The position numbers were made by a program, and so were the translations under genes. From Reticulascus tulasneorum (taxonomy: Eukaryota; Ascomycota; Sordariomycetes; Glomerellales; Reticulascaceae): a stretch of 64,000 nt of DNA. Positions 44,484 through 54,653 of the stretch are shown piece after piece. The stretch lies in assembly GCA_001557505.1 (NCBI GenBank), contig LSAX01000002.1, forward strand, positions 2,170,001 through 2,234,000, read 5' to 3'. The notes under the pieces are model-generated. The model was not told the origin of the DNA, searched no databases, and saw only the letters and a program-made list of their open reading frames with translations. Each line of letters starts with the position of its first letter. Position 1 is the stretch's first letter.

Positions 44484-45197
44484 ATGGCGCTTCTGAACCC
44501 CATGTATGGCTTCATCGTGCCTTTTCTCTTCCTCTTCACGGTCCCGCTCGCCATCTTCGCCGGCATCACCACGACCCTCGCTTTCGGCGTGCTCCTCTGT
44601 CGCGTCATCCTCGTCTACTTCGATGTCGCCCTCGCCCTTGTACCCTCCTATATAACAGGCCGCCACCCCCGCCATTCGCGATACTCTTCCAAAAAGACAC
44701 CACATTCTGCCTCAAACTCCCCTTCGCCGACCCTCACACCCTCACGGAGACGTAGGAGGCGCCCCAGTTCCGCCAGCGCCGTGTCCGTCGGCACGATCAC
44801 GCCCATCAGCGAAGGCGGGCTGGGGCTGATCCCCAGCGTCGGCATGGATCGCGACTTCGAGGGCGTGGGCGGGTGGAGGCTGGGCGACGACGAGCTCTGG
44901 ACGACAATCAATTCGAGGTTGGAGCTGCCCGATCGGCAGCATAGGCATCATCATCGCACCCCAAGTGGAGGGCCGGCGACACCCGGCGCGGATGGAGGCG
45001 TGCTGATGATGAAGGGCCGGAATAGAAGCCCCGAGAGCAGCAAGTCTGTGGCGGCCACCACGTTGCCCAATACATCCAGAGTGAGGACTCCGACGAAGGC
45101 GCCGGCCGCGTTCACGGCGCTGGACGGCGAGGGGGACTACTTCCCCGCCGTGTCCTCGTCGAAGAACATGAGGAAGATGGCCGCGACAGTAGGATGA
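44484..45197 (+). CDS. small fungal membrane protein, function unknown
   Basis: Single exon, 237 aa from the ATG at 44484 (the frame opens upstream only with GTG at 44448). N-terminal half: a long hydrophobic hairpin, residues about 8-55 (FIVPFLFLFTVPLAIFAGI, then TLAFGVLLCRVILVYFDVALALVPSYI), consistent with two closely spaced membrane helices or a re-entrant hairpin of the kind seen in ER or lipid-droplet proteins. Then a short basic, Ser/Pro/Arg-rich cytosolic region (TPSRRRRRRPSSASA), a moderately conserved-looking SEGGLGLIPSVGMDRDFEGVGGWR, and a disordered tail ending GEGDYFPAVSSSKNMRKMAATVG. I recognise no named family. Convergent with spc24, 340 bp between stops. Confidence 0.72.
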   Translation: MALLNPMYGFIVPFLFLFTVPLAIFAGITTTLAFGVLLCRVILVYFDVALALVPSYITGRHPRHSRYSSKKTPHSASNSPSPTLTPSRRRRRRPSSASAVSVGTITPISEGGLGLIPSVGMDRDFEGVGGWRLGDDELWTTINSRLELPDRQHRHHHRTPSGGPATPGADGGVLMMKGRNRSPESSKSVAATTLPNTSRVRTPTKAPAAFTALDGEGDYFPAVSSSKNMRKMAATVG

Positions 45198-45537
45198 TGA
45201 TTTCACACGAGTCTCCTATGATAATGACGGGGGAAAAGCCCAAAATTTGCTGATTGTTACGGGTGTGCATGTCGTGTAATTTATGTACTACGCAAAGGTT
45301 TTAGGTCGGGTTTGGATAGCACTGGGACAATCACGGAATTGGAATGGGGACTTTGGTTAGGGACCTGGTACGGCGTCTTCACTGTTGGTGATTTGAGCAT
45401 CTTACGAACTCAATTAAAACCACTCTTCCATCAATCATGTGCACAAATGAACCCATCGTTCTTGTGCCGTCCATCTGGTATTCCAATCCTGCCAAAACGC
45501 CAAATCATGCATCCTCTGCTCCAATCCTCCTTCCATA
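45198..45537. other. convergent intergenic region, 340 bp
   Basis: Between the stops of the membrane-protein gene and spc24. Expected to contain both 3' UTRs. Nothing else seen. Confidence 0.5.
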
Positions 45538-46250
45538 CTAAAGTGTCTGCCAAAAGTAATTCGCGTAGAAGAACCTCGAAAACTTCTTGTCCATATTCAC
45601 AACATGCACATCCCCCTTCCGGTCGTTCCGTACAATCGCCTTCGCGAACTCCCCATCCCGTTCATCGCGCTCGATCTCAATGCCCAGACTCCGATACACC
45701 TTAAGCCGCAGCAGGATCTCGTCCTCGACCGGATCCCTCCGCCTGTTCTGGTCGTCCTCCGAGCCGTCGACACCCTGGATCTCCAGCTCTTGTAGCCGCG
45801 CCGCGAGGTCTGCGGCCTGCTGGGCGAGTCGCTCCGCTTCCATCTCGGCGTCGGACGCGGCTTTGGCTGTGCGGAATTTCTGCGTGTCGAGCCGAGCGAT
45901 TTCGCTGGCATGCTGGGTCGAGGAATGGGACGATGTGAGGTCGGCGTGTTGTGATTGCATTGTGTTCAGGGTGCGGGCGAGCTCTGTTTTGATGGTTAGA
46001 GGGTTCATACAAGGAGGGCCGGCTGAAGGTGCGTACTTTTGAGCGCATTTTCGGACTCGCGCACGCGGAGCTCGCGTGCCTGCTGCAGAGTTGAGATGGA
46101 CTCATTGACGCGTGCGACGGCGAGCTTGTCGGGGTTGATGTTGAAGTTGTTGATCGTATGATGGATGAGCTGTGGCCATTAGCAACGACGCATGGTCGCG
46201 GAAAGTAGGTGCAGAATCCTTACCGTCGCTGGATCCTCGGCGAGCAACAT
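45538..46250 (-). CDS. spc24: kinetochore protein Spc24 (Ndc80 complex)
   Basis: Subunit of the Ndc80 complex linking centromeric CCAN/Mis12 to the microtubule-binding Ndc80-Nuf2 head. Exons 46250..46224 (27 nt, MLLAEDPAT), 46169..46037 and 45983..45538 (201 aa). The first 130 residues are coiled coil rich in Ala/Glu/Gln/Arg ([34 protein letters not shown]). The C-terminal globular RWD-like domain has the family signature [14 protein letters not shown] and [22 protein letters not shown]. Intron donors GTAAGG and GTACGC; both acceptors end CAG. Length matches other ascomycete Spc24 proteins. Divergent from fis1 across 420 bp. Confidence 0.93.
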
Positions 46251-46670
46251 CTTGGCGACCTTCTAACGCTTCTTTCTTTTTGAACGACGGGAACAGCGAT
46301 TGTCTTTTGACTGATTTCTGGGAATTGTCGCAAAGAGTTGGGGTTGGCGATGTCGCGTGGTGTTGAAAGTGTGGAGATGTGGTAAAGTTGGTGGTGTCTC
46401 GCCTAATTTGGTAGCCAGCCAAACAAATTCCTGTCGCCGGGACGACAATCGCTTATCGGAGCGATGGGGGGGGGCGATTATCGCTGCGTCATCCGCCACA
46501 TGCACATGAGATCCGAGGTCAGAGCTTCAGCCACGCAGGTCTTTGTCTTCTCCAAACGCAGGTTTATCATACCATCGACATACCACCTGCTTCAAGTGCC
46601 CTTTTCACTACACATCCGCGACACGCTCTCTCCTGTTAATATCGGCGCATCTTGATTTGCGACTTTCAAA
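46251..46670. promoter_or_regulatory. divergent promoter region, spc24 / fis1
   Basis: 420 bp shared by a kinetochore gene and a mitochondrial fission gene. Contains a short G-run (46466..46473). No coding frame. Confidence 0.5.
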
Positions 46671-47304
46671 ATGGTCTCCGAATTGCCTTGTAAGTCCCTC
46701 GTTCTGCAACTATAATGCGGGTTCACGACTAATGGTTGCCTTGCAGATGCGCTTGATGCAGAGACGTCAGTACTTTCGCACCCGAATTCATGGTCTGTTG
46801 GACTAACAACTCGTGCTTAGGCCGCTCAAGGCGTCCGAGCTACAGGTTCTACGAGCACAATACGAAAAGGAGGGGGATATGGTCGGTGTCCAGACGAAGT
46901 TCAACTACGCCTGGGTAGGCATTTCTCCATCTGCATCGCAGTACTTTAAGCTCACATTTACTGACATGGCCCAGGGCCTTGTGAAATCAGACGCTCGAAA
47001 CGATCAACAGCTAGGCGTCCGCCTGCTCTCCGAGATTTTCCGCGTTTCTCCAGAGCGCCGCCGCGAGTGCCTCTACTACCTGGGCCTGGGGAACTACAAG
47101 CTAGGCAACTACAGCGAGGCGCGGAGATACAACGACCTGCTGCTCGACAAGGAGCCGGCGAACCTGCAGGCTGCGAACCTGCGAACGCTGATTGATGACA
47201 AGGTTGCGAGGGAGGGGTTGATGGGTGTTGCGATCATTAGTGGCGTTGCTGTTGCGGCGGGTGTCGTGGGAGCGTTTCTTGTCAGAAACGTTAGAAAAAG
47301 ATAA
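46671..47304 (+). CDS. fis1: mitochondrial fission 1 protein Fis1
   Basis: Tail-anchored outer-membrane adaptor that recruits the dynamin Dnm1 to mitochondria and peroxisomes. Exons: 46671..46689, 46747..46765, 46821..46914, 46975..47304 (153 aa; usual length about 155). The first two exons are 19 nt each and together encode MVSELPYALDAE plus parts of codons. Two TPR-like helix pairs follow: [24 protein letters not shown] across exon 3/4, and [23 protein letters not shown]. The last 30 residues are the tail anchor ([20 protein letters not shown]) and basic RNVRKR end. The introns are short (55-60 nt). Identity is very secure. Confidence 0.95.
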
Positions 47305-48867
47305 GGATTGGGTACTGTCCAGAGACGATGAGGCTACGGCGAGAATGGAGGCAGAGACTTTTGATAATGGCCTTGTCTAGAAGAACATAGGGAGGAGAGC
47401 AACACGCCCTCTAATGATGTATTTGTATGGGATACTACGGTATCTCAAGTAATAGTCGCAGCTCTTTCGCCTATCCCCGTTCCCTTGGCCCCGGGCGTGA
47501 CATGGGGTACCTTGCGAGTATAAAATGGCCTGGCTAGTTCCATCTTTGAATGCGATGTCAGAGGACTAAGTTATGAAAGTCACGAGGCCTTGATTGCCAT
47601 CCTGACGCCATGCATCCTACTGGAAACTTGGTCGGCAATATCAGGGTTGGCGGCTAAGTAGGGCCCTCTGACACCTTGCACTAGATATGACAAAGTTGAC
47701 ATCATTGGTTGTAGATACATCTTGATAGATTCAACCACCCATCCATCTGTTCAGAGGCGCAGCAAGATACAACCTCCGCATTTTGGTGTTTAGTGCCTAA
47801 TACTAGGCAGACTTGTGGCGTGGCGATTGAGTGCGCTCATCCCATACGCGGGTACCAGATGTTTGCTGAAGCTCCAAACTGAACTGGAATACAGTGGAAG
47901 TTGCTCGTATCGTGTACGCGTGTCGGCATGTAGTATCATGTGAGAGTACAGGTAGATTGTACTTTTGTGATACTGCCAGGCTACCCCTCCAAAGGCCCAG
48001 GCCTGACGCCCTCCATCTATGCTCTCTCTAGTCCGTAACTTAATAATGAAACTAAAAACCCGACGCCAACGTCACTATCACATCCCATAATTATCGATCC
48101 CCCACACCAAGCGATCCCGGATTCCATCAACCCAAACTCCTAAATCGACGTCGACATTGCGCAACCGCTCCTCCTTGCTCTTTCTATCTTTCCACTTTTC
48201 TTCTTTTGAACAGGCCGCCTTTCATTACCAAGCAGTTTGGGTCCCGAATTACCCAAACCCCTGCGTTTTCCTGTGGTTACATCGAACCCGGGCGCTTTTG
48301 GACAGTGAATGATTCAGAGGTATGCATCCGTCCGTTCCAGCTCACCTCTGCTTGCCATCGGCGAGCTTGATGAGGCTGCGCAATATTGGCGCCGCCACTT
48401 AAAAGTCTCCTCAGCTGTGATTATTGACAGTTTGCTTTTTAGGCCTCATACTGCCGCCTTTTGTCATTTGCCGTGCGCCGGCAGTCTCTTCGCATTTGTC
48501 GTTATCCTGATTATCCGACCGCGATTCACCTGACGTCCTCCCTAAACCCCGATCCTACCTACTCCGCAAAGTCGATTACGAAGCTTCGCGCACTTCTGTA
48601 TTCTGCGGCCGAACCTTCCTCCTACCACATCGAACGAATCTTTTAATTGCCTGTTGAGCAAGCCATTCTTTGGGTCACCCCGAGCTTGGAGCGAGTGCGG
48701 TATCGGTGTCATACCACTGCGCAAGACACCTGTCCCGTTGACTACTTTCCGCCACCGAACATTCGCCTCCATCATTCACTCTGGCCTTCCGAGCACTTCG
48801 AGCTGCTGGCCTCGCTGCCGGCCTCGGTCTCACCGCCTTAGCTGCCTACCAGTCCAGCCTTGCCACT
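47305..48867. promoter_or_regulatory. 1.56-kb intergenic region upstream of the RING gene
   Basis: No credible gene. The distal part is the fis1 terminator. From about 48160 to 48240 the plus strand is CT-rich (ttgctctttctatctttcca), a likely transcription start zone, giving a long 5' leader of roughly 600 nt with several upstream ATGs (for example 48309). Confidence 0.45.
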
Positions 48868-50598
48868 ATGGCTTCACAAGGTTCTAGAGGTGGACATTTG
48901 GAGGCAACGCCAGGTCATGACGTGGTCTTCTGCCATGCCTGCGATGAAGAATGGTTCCAAGATGATCACGGACTGATCTGTCCCAATTGCGAAAGCGAGG
49001 TAACCGAGATTGTGAGTATCCTGGTCGACCGGCTCCCAGATGCAGATGAGCTAACCAAGAGACAGGTCACTCCAGAGAATGATCCTCGGCAAATCGACCG
49101 CGATCCTTCACCCTCCTCCTCGGGCGGTCAAATGCATGGTTTGCCCCGGCGCTACAGTGATTCTGATCCAGAGGAGGCCGATATAGAGGAGCATCTACAC
49201 CATGGACCAAATGGGTTCGTCCTTCACAGCACTATATGGCACAACACCCCTGCTGGAGGGCAGGCCCGGAGCCCCGGCAACCCAAACGCAAGGCAACCTC
49301 CCGATCCGAACGACGGCGCCCAGATCATGCAGCGCTTCCTGGATATGGTCAACGGTTTCGGAAACGGAGTACCGCCGTATCGTGGAGGCCATGAGACCTT
49401 CTTCCCACCAAACCAAGGTGGCCCCTTTGGTGGTGGAGCAAATGTACGCACATTCAGGGGAGGTCCTGGAGGCACTACAAGCTTCACCATTGCTACTGGT
49501 CCAGTTCATGTCCATGGACCGGGAGGCGTCCACTCTCCAGCCGGTCCGGGGAGCGATCCTTTTCAATCGTACGCAGATCCCCCTTCCCATCTTCGTCGCC
49601 GAAATGGCCCCCATATCACGATGGTCTCTATTAGCACCAGAACTAACGCGCACTCCAGAATTTTCAGTGATATTCTGAATGGTGCAGGCCCTCCACAGCC
49701 AGATGGCCCTGGATTTCGGCGAGGAGAGAGACCGCCGGGACTTGCCGCCAGCCTTCATGATATTCTAAACCTGCTCAACCCGGCAAATGCTATGCATGGA
49801 GACGCGGTGTATTCGCAGGAAGCTCTTGACAGGATTATCTCGGCCCTTATGGAGGCCAACCCGCAGTCAAACGCTGCGCCACCAGCAACCGAAGATGCCC
49901 TTCAAAAGCTGGAGCGCAAGAAAGTCGACGCCAAGATGTTGGGTCCGGAAGGAAAGGCCGAATGCACCATCTGCATTGATGACTTCAACCTAGGCGAAGA
50001 AGTGGTTGTATTACCCTGTCATCACTGGTTCCATGACCAATGTGTCGTCATGTGGCTCAAAGAGCACAATACTTGCCCTATTTGCCGGTCCCCCATCGAA
50101 GAAAGAAACAACACCAGTCAACAGGGAACTGCAGAGGGTTTGAATCCTTCGCAAAGCTCCCCGAATCCTTCATCGCCCAGACCTACGCCACCATTCGGCG
50201 TCAACCCCTGGACCTCAGGGCCCATACCACCTCGCCAAGGCACAGATTGGGGCTTTCCGTCATCAGGGGGGCGGAGAGGAGCTCCGGAGCGGTCCCCATC
50301 TGGGTCAGGAGCAAATCCCGGAGATCTGCCGCCACGCCCAATGCCGTATGACCCACCTAGGGGGCTGCCCAATTTGCGTCCTAGGAGGAACTCACTGTCC
50401 CCACCAAACGCCCCAGCATACCCTGCCTACGATCATTCTTCTCGAACAAGACAACGTAGTCCGTCGTCAGTCGACAGAGATCGGGATAGGAACCAAGATT
50501 CCGGACACGGCCATGGACCGTTGGGCTGGCTTAGGGATCAATTCTCACGGGGCTCGGGTTCTGGTAATGGCTCCTCAAGGGAGCGAAGGCGGTCTTAA
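48868..50598 (+). CDS. RING-H2 E3 ubiquitin ligase, RNF115/126-like
   Basis: Protein with an N-terminal zinc ribbon (CHAC...CPNC, residues 22-42, like the BCA2/RNF126 zinc finger that binds ubiquitin) and a C-terminal-third RING-H2: CTICIDDF, then CHHWFHDQC, then CPIC, with the exact C-x2-C-x14-C-x-H-x2-H-x2-C-x10-C-x2-C spacing. The middle and tail are disordered Pro/Gly/Ser-rich. The whole frame is open for 576 codons, but 49012..49065 has a consensus donor GTGAGT, branch point GCTAACC and acceptor CAG. It is most likely a 54-nt intron, giving exons 48868..49011 and 49066..50598 (558 aa). Because 54 is a multiple of three without a stop, retention would insert 18 residues just after the zinc ribbon. 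Confidence 0.88.
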   Translation: MASQGSRGGHLEATPGHDVVFCHACDEEWFQDDHGLICPNCESEVTEIVSILVDRLPDADELTKRQVTPENDPRQIDRDPSPSSSGGQMHGLPRRYSDSDPEEADIEEHLHHGPNGFVLHSTIWHNTPAGGQARSPGNPNARQPPDPNDGAQIMQRFLDMVNGFGNGVPPYRGGHETFFPPNQGGPFGGGANVRTFRGGPGGTTSFTIATGPVHVHGPGGVHSPAGPGSDPFQSYADPPSHLRRRNGPHITMVSISTRTNAHSRIFSDILNGAGPPQPDGPGFRRGERPPGLAASLHDILNLLNPANAMHGDAVYSQEALDRIISALMEANPQSNAAPPATEDALQKLERKKVDAKMLGPEGKAECTICIDDFNLGEEVVVLPCHHWFHDQCVVMWLKEHNTCPICRSPIEERNNTSQQGTAEGLNPSQSSPNPSSPRPTPPFGVNPWTSGPIPPRQGTDWGFPSSGGRRGAPERSPSGSGANPGDLPPRPMPYDPPRGLPNLRPRRNSLSPPNAPAYPAYDHSSRTRQRSPSSVDRDRDRNQDSGHGHGPLGWLRDQFSRGSGSGNGSSRERRRS

Positions 50599-51626
50599 AG
50601 CGCTGGGCCTGCCTTCGCGCGCATTAATCTAACCGTAGATTTCTACTTCCGGGGTACTATTTTGCGTAGTGGCTTGCTTGTGGGCAGTTGATAATCCGAG
50701 AGCTGCGCCACATGGTGACTTCGTACAAGGCATCCCAGCAGGCCGGATGCTAGATTGGGTGGATGGCTTATTATGAATCACGAAGCGGATGGGGCGTTAG
50801 CATAGGCCTTCTACCTTTCTCGTCTTCTCTATTCTGACAATGTTTATTGTACATCTTTGGGCTGTGAAGACCCAAATTTTTAGAGCGCGTCTCGTGTATG
50901 TTGTAGATGGATGACTTGATAGCGGAGAGAAAGAAAGTTCAACCGGGATTCATCAGCCGCCCCGAGGTAGGGGGCGTGTAAAGATAGGGGACACAAAAGT
51001 GTGAATCTAGTCATAGGCAATCGATCAAGCACTTCTGGAAAACCTTCTGACCACTTGGATGTCACTGAGGGACCTAGACTGGGCCGCCTTCGGCTTAAGC
51101 ACACATTATCCGCAAGTCATTGCAGTCAGGTAGTACTCGAATAAACCAGAATTACAAGTCCCCATTCATATTAAGTCGTGACCGAAAATCTGCCTCTGTA
51201 TCGGAGATGAGCTGAACAGTTTTGAAAAAGTCGACGTGGAGGAAGCCATGGGAATGGCGTTCGGAAACTCGGGCCAATGAGACGGTGGCAGAGAGCATGG
51301 CTTTGTGTGACGTGACTTCCACTGAGCAGCTACATGATTCGTAATCTTCAACAACTAGATGAAGACCCTTCCGTGGCCTAAAATTGCAGTGAACGCCTTT
51401 AAATATGTATAAGTCTGCAGGATGGCCCATCAAACTCGAAGTTCTTCCAGCCCGATAGCCTTCATCACCACAGTCCCAGCAAGCCTCAACGCCGTGCTTT
51501 GTTCATTCCGCTTCGACCCGCTTGCCTGGCTCATCAGTGCAGGGCAAAGGTATTGTCTGTCTTTGAAGCCTGCGCCCTTCCATTTTACCAGAACTCAAAG
51601 CTAGCCTCGTGATTTCAAGTTACTAC
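50599..51626. other. intergenic, about 1.0 kb
   Basis: 3' flank of the RING gene. No gene recognised; the short frames lack coding character. Confidence 0.5.
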
Positions 51627-52004
51627 ATGCTGGCTGAACTGCTGGAAAATTGGCCTGCATTCTGGGACTGCAGTAGCTACGTATCTTGGCGAGAATTGTG
51701 CTGGAGACGACAGGACCTCATGAGAAATGCGTTGCTCTTTATGGAACAGGACCTGTTAGTCATGAGTGGCGTACCAAATTTGGACGAGAATCGTAGACTG
51801 TGGATGATTTTGCATCGTAGGCAGCAGGCTCCCACCCTCTTAGGGCGAGCTAAAATTGCAGTGCTAGGCCAACAGCTGATGGAGACGGCATATCCAGTGG
51901 AAAAAACTATTGGATGCTGCCCTGATGACCCATTTGATGGTCATACCACTCTTTCTAAGCCTATAGACGCGAAGAAGACGAAGAATGAAGTTCTAGCATA
52001 TTAG
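51627..52004 (+). CDS. possible small protein next to the NLR gene (hypothetical, weak)
   Basis: Open frame of 125 aa from the ATG at 51627 (the frame continues to a GTG at 51609). Composition is protein-like: helical, Leu/Trp/Arg-rich N-terminus (ELLENWPAFWDC, WRELCWRRQDLM) and a polar Lys-rich end. There is no recognised motif, no intron signal and no signal peptide. It ends 84 bp before the stop codon of the convergent NACHT-ankyrin gene. It could be a chance frame, a relic exon, or a small NLR partner. Confidence 0.25.
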   Translation: MLAELLENWPAFWDCSSYVSWRELCWRRQDLMRNALLFMEQDLLVMSGVPNLDENRRLWMILHRRQQAPTLLGRAKIAVLGQQLMETAYPVEKTIGCCPDDPFDGHTTLSKPIDAKKTKNEVLAY

Positions 52005-52088
52005 TCTAAACCAGAAGCCATAGGTCATTCACGTAAATGCAGCACCGCCGCAGAAAGAGGCTCTCAAATTGAGCATAATCCAATCCTC

Positions 52089-54653
52089 CTATGGCATCAG
52101 TCTTTCGGCAAGTTCTGTCTCGAAATGAAACTGGCCATCATCAGGAACTATCCCCTCCATCATCTCGATAGTCCCCCGAATATGCGTTTGACTGGGCTTC
52201 TCCTTCCGTGGCGATACCTCGTCCATGAGCTTGACAATGTCATGCATTCTTAGCCGCCTGGCAAACATCCGGCTGCTCTCGCCAGTCGAGTCAAACGAGT
52301 CCGGATCGGCCCCCGCCTTCAGCAGCAGCTTTGCTGCTTCGAACATATTTCTCCACAACGCGACGAATAGAGGCGGTGACGAGTACCGCCCTCCTTTCTT
52401 GTTGACATCTGTCTTCAGCTCCGGCTTGAGAAGCAATTCCAGGATAGAGACCATGTTGTACGACGCCGCGTAGTAGACAGGATCTGTTCTTCGGATTGTC
52501 GCCAGGTCGGTGGTTGTTAGTAGGAACTGCACCCATGCCTCGAAGGACCCCCCGTTTGGCTGCTGCTTCGTTGCGAAGAACGCGAGGATAAACTCCTGAT
52601 CTGCCGGCTGCAGCTTCCGATGGGGTGACTCCTCGGCGCAACGCTCAGAGTGGATTGGCCACAATGTGGTGGCATAGTCGAGAAGAGGATAGTCCGTGAA
52701 TCGGCGCCTGAGCTCCAACATGCTGCCGATCGGCCCCGAAGAGAAGGGCTGCAGGCGCAGGTAAGCAATACATTTCCTCATCATCTTGGCGTGGCACTGG
52801 GAGGGATCCATGGCAAAGCTGGAAGCCCCGTATTGATTCATCAAGCCAGAGAGCAGAAAAGTACGGATGGAGTCGTGCGCAAGTGTGACCGTGTCGTGAT
52901 TGGCGTGGATAAGCCCCTGACAGATGTCGAGAATGATGGCTGGATTGTGGAGTCTGCAATCACTGTTGAGGTATTCGTCATCCTCGGCGAGAACCACAGC
53001 CTCCGCTAACTGCTCTAGGCGGAGCGGTCGAAGGGAGAAACACAGCCACATCAGAGCATCGCGAGCAATGTCTTGGTCTTCCTCTGGTATCCGTTGGATG
53101 ATGCCGGCGTACGTTTCGTGTAAAGTTGATGGGATGTCATTCAAAGCCCGTCGGACATCCCTTCCAGTGCGGAGTCTGCTAAGTCTGTCCATGCATAGGC
53201 TAGCCCACCGAAAGCTACAGCAAGTGGTCTGGTCAGTTACGGGGCTTTAGGAGACATTCGATGAAGCGTTTTGCGTACCTTCCGTTAGCATCAGAGACAA
53301 TCTTTTGTCTGATGTCACTCTGTATATCGGTACTCAGAAATCTAAGGCTGTGATCTGTCGCCAGTCTATGTAGCACGTATGCCTCGATATCCAGGTCAAT
53401 GACCGACGGGCTCATTGGACGGACAGCGATCTCGGGGGCAAGCTTGACTGGATAGCGAGTACAGGTGACCAGTACCCGCACATTTTTATGCTTTTCACAA
53501 AGTGAAAGTAATGTTTTGACAATCAGCGGTTGATATGGGGTTTCATTTAAGGCATCAATCAGGATATAAAAGACGTTAAAGAGCTTCAGGGCATGGTCCA
53601 TTACATCGCATATCTGTGAAATGGAGAGGTTGTTCTGCGGAATCAGTGATGCGCCCGACTTTCGCAGTGGTCGAACTTGTTCCAAGATCTCGGGCTTCAA
53701 TGTGCCTATTTGGGCCAGGATGGATCCAAAGACATTGGCGACTGGCTGAGATGCGGCGTTGTCCAGAGAGCAGCAGTGGAAACCTAGGGCTCTTTCAACT
53801 GCCTTTTCAGAAGCGCATCGAGACTGCAAATCGTGGACTAAGCTCGAGCTTCAACGATGTCAGTAAACCGATAGCATTTCCTCGACGACGAGAATGGATT
53901 TGTACAATAGAACCGTTTTCCCAGATCCAGCTAAAGGCCATGTCAGTCCAACCCAGAACCATGGCCACCGTTGCGAAAGGAAATCAACTCACATTTCCCA
54001 GTAATCCAATATAATGGTTGTGTTATTGGTTGGCCGCTCTCCCACAGAGAAAAGGGTTCATCCCATATCCACTTTCCGGTCCCAGACACACGGCCCTTAC
54101 TCCAGTTCAGCAGCTCCTCGTGTGAGTCAACCGGCGACAGCCATTTCAGCAGTTCATCGGTCTCCCTCATCATCAGGTCCGTCTTGCGAGCAATTATGTC
54201 CTCGTGGACGGCCGACGAGAGTTTCTGCAGCTCATCATATATTGCAGAGGTAGCGTCGGTTGAGTCTCTCATTATGACCATTATGAACCAGGTCTTGGCT
54301 CTCTCCAACGTGGCGAGATACTTCTCGACATCACCAGTCCGGAATGGCCAAGCAAGCTTCTGCACGGCCCTGCCAAAGCTGTTGCTTGGCCGTCCAAGCT
54401 TCTTTTGAATATTCTCCAGGGTCTCAAAGGTCATTTTCAGGGTGCTCTGGACCTGATCGTTCAGGGCGGCGTCGAGATCCGACTTGTTCTGGAGATCAAA
54501 GTGCTCCAGAACACCCTTGAGGGCGAACAGCTCCTGTGTGAGGTGACGGATCTCATCTTTGGCACCTTTCACAGTGGATATGAAGCCGTAGAGCCCATTG
54601 ACCACTTCGGTGATGCAGATGGCAACCTCTATGAATCCGAGTACCTCCGCCAT
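52089..54653 (-). CDS. NACHT STAND protein with short ankyrin tail (fungal NLR-like)
   Basis: Second NLR-like gene. Exons: 54653..53993, 53930..53906, 53848..53279, 53214..52089 (793 aa). The N-terminal helical STAND domain (HeLo-like pattern, LGFIEVAICITEVVNGLYGFIS to about 140) is followed by KWLSPVDSHEE and WITGK. The 25-nt microexon encodes the core of Walker A (SGSGKTVL, about 221-228). NACHT continues with FHCCSL, FGSILAQI, Walker B VFYILIDALNET (about 321-332, Asn replacing the second acidic residue of DALDE), sensor VLVTCTR, and SFRWASLCMDRL restored across exon 3/4. The C-terminus has at most two or three degenerate ankyrin-like repeats (DPVYYAASYNMVSILELLL; LFVALWRNMFEAAKLLLKAGADPD). 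It may function as an allorecognition or immune receptor; this is inference from the family. Confidence 0.88.
53906..53930 (-). other. 25-nt microexon carrying the Walker A core of the NLR gene
   Basis: Bounded by acceptor CCTTTAG and donor GTACAA. It joins codons split on both sides to give GKSGSGKTVLF. Without it the frame shifts and the P-loop is lost. The 57-nt downstream intron has a TTTACTGAC branch site; read through, it meets an in-frame stop. Confidence 0.75.
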
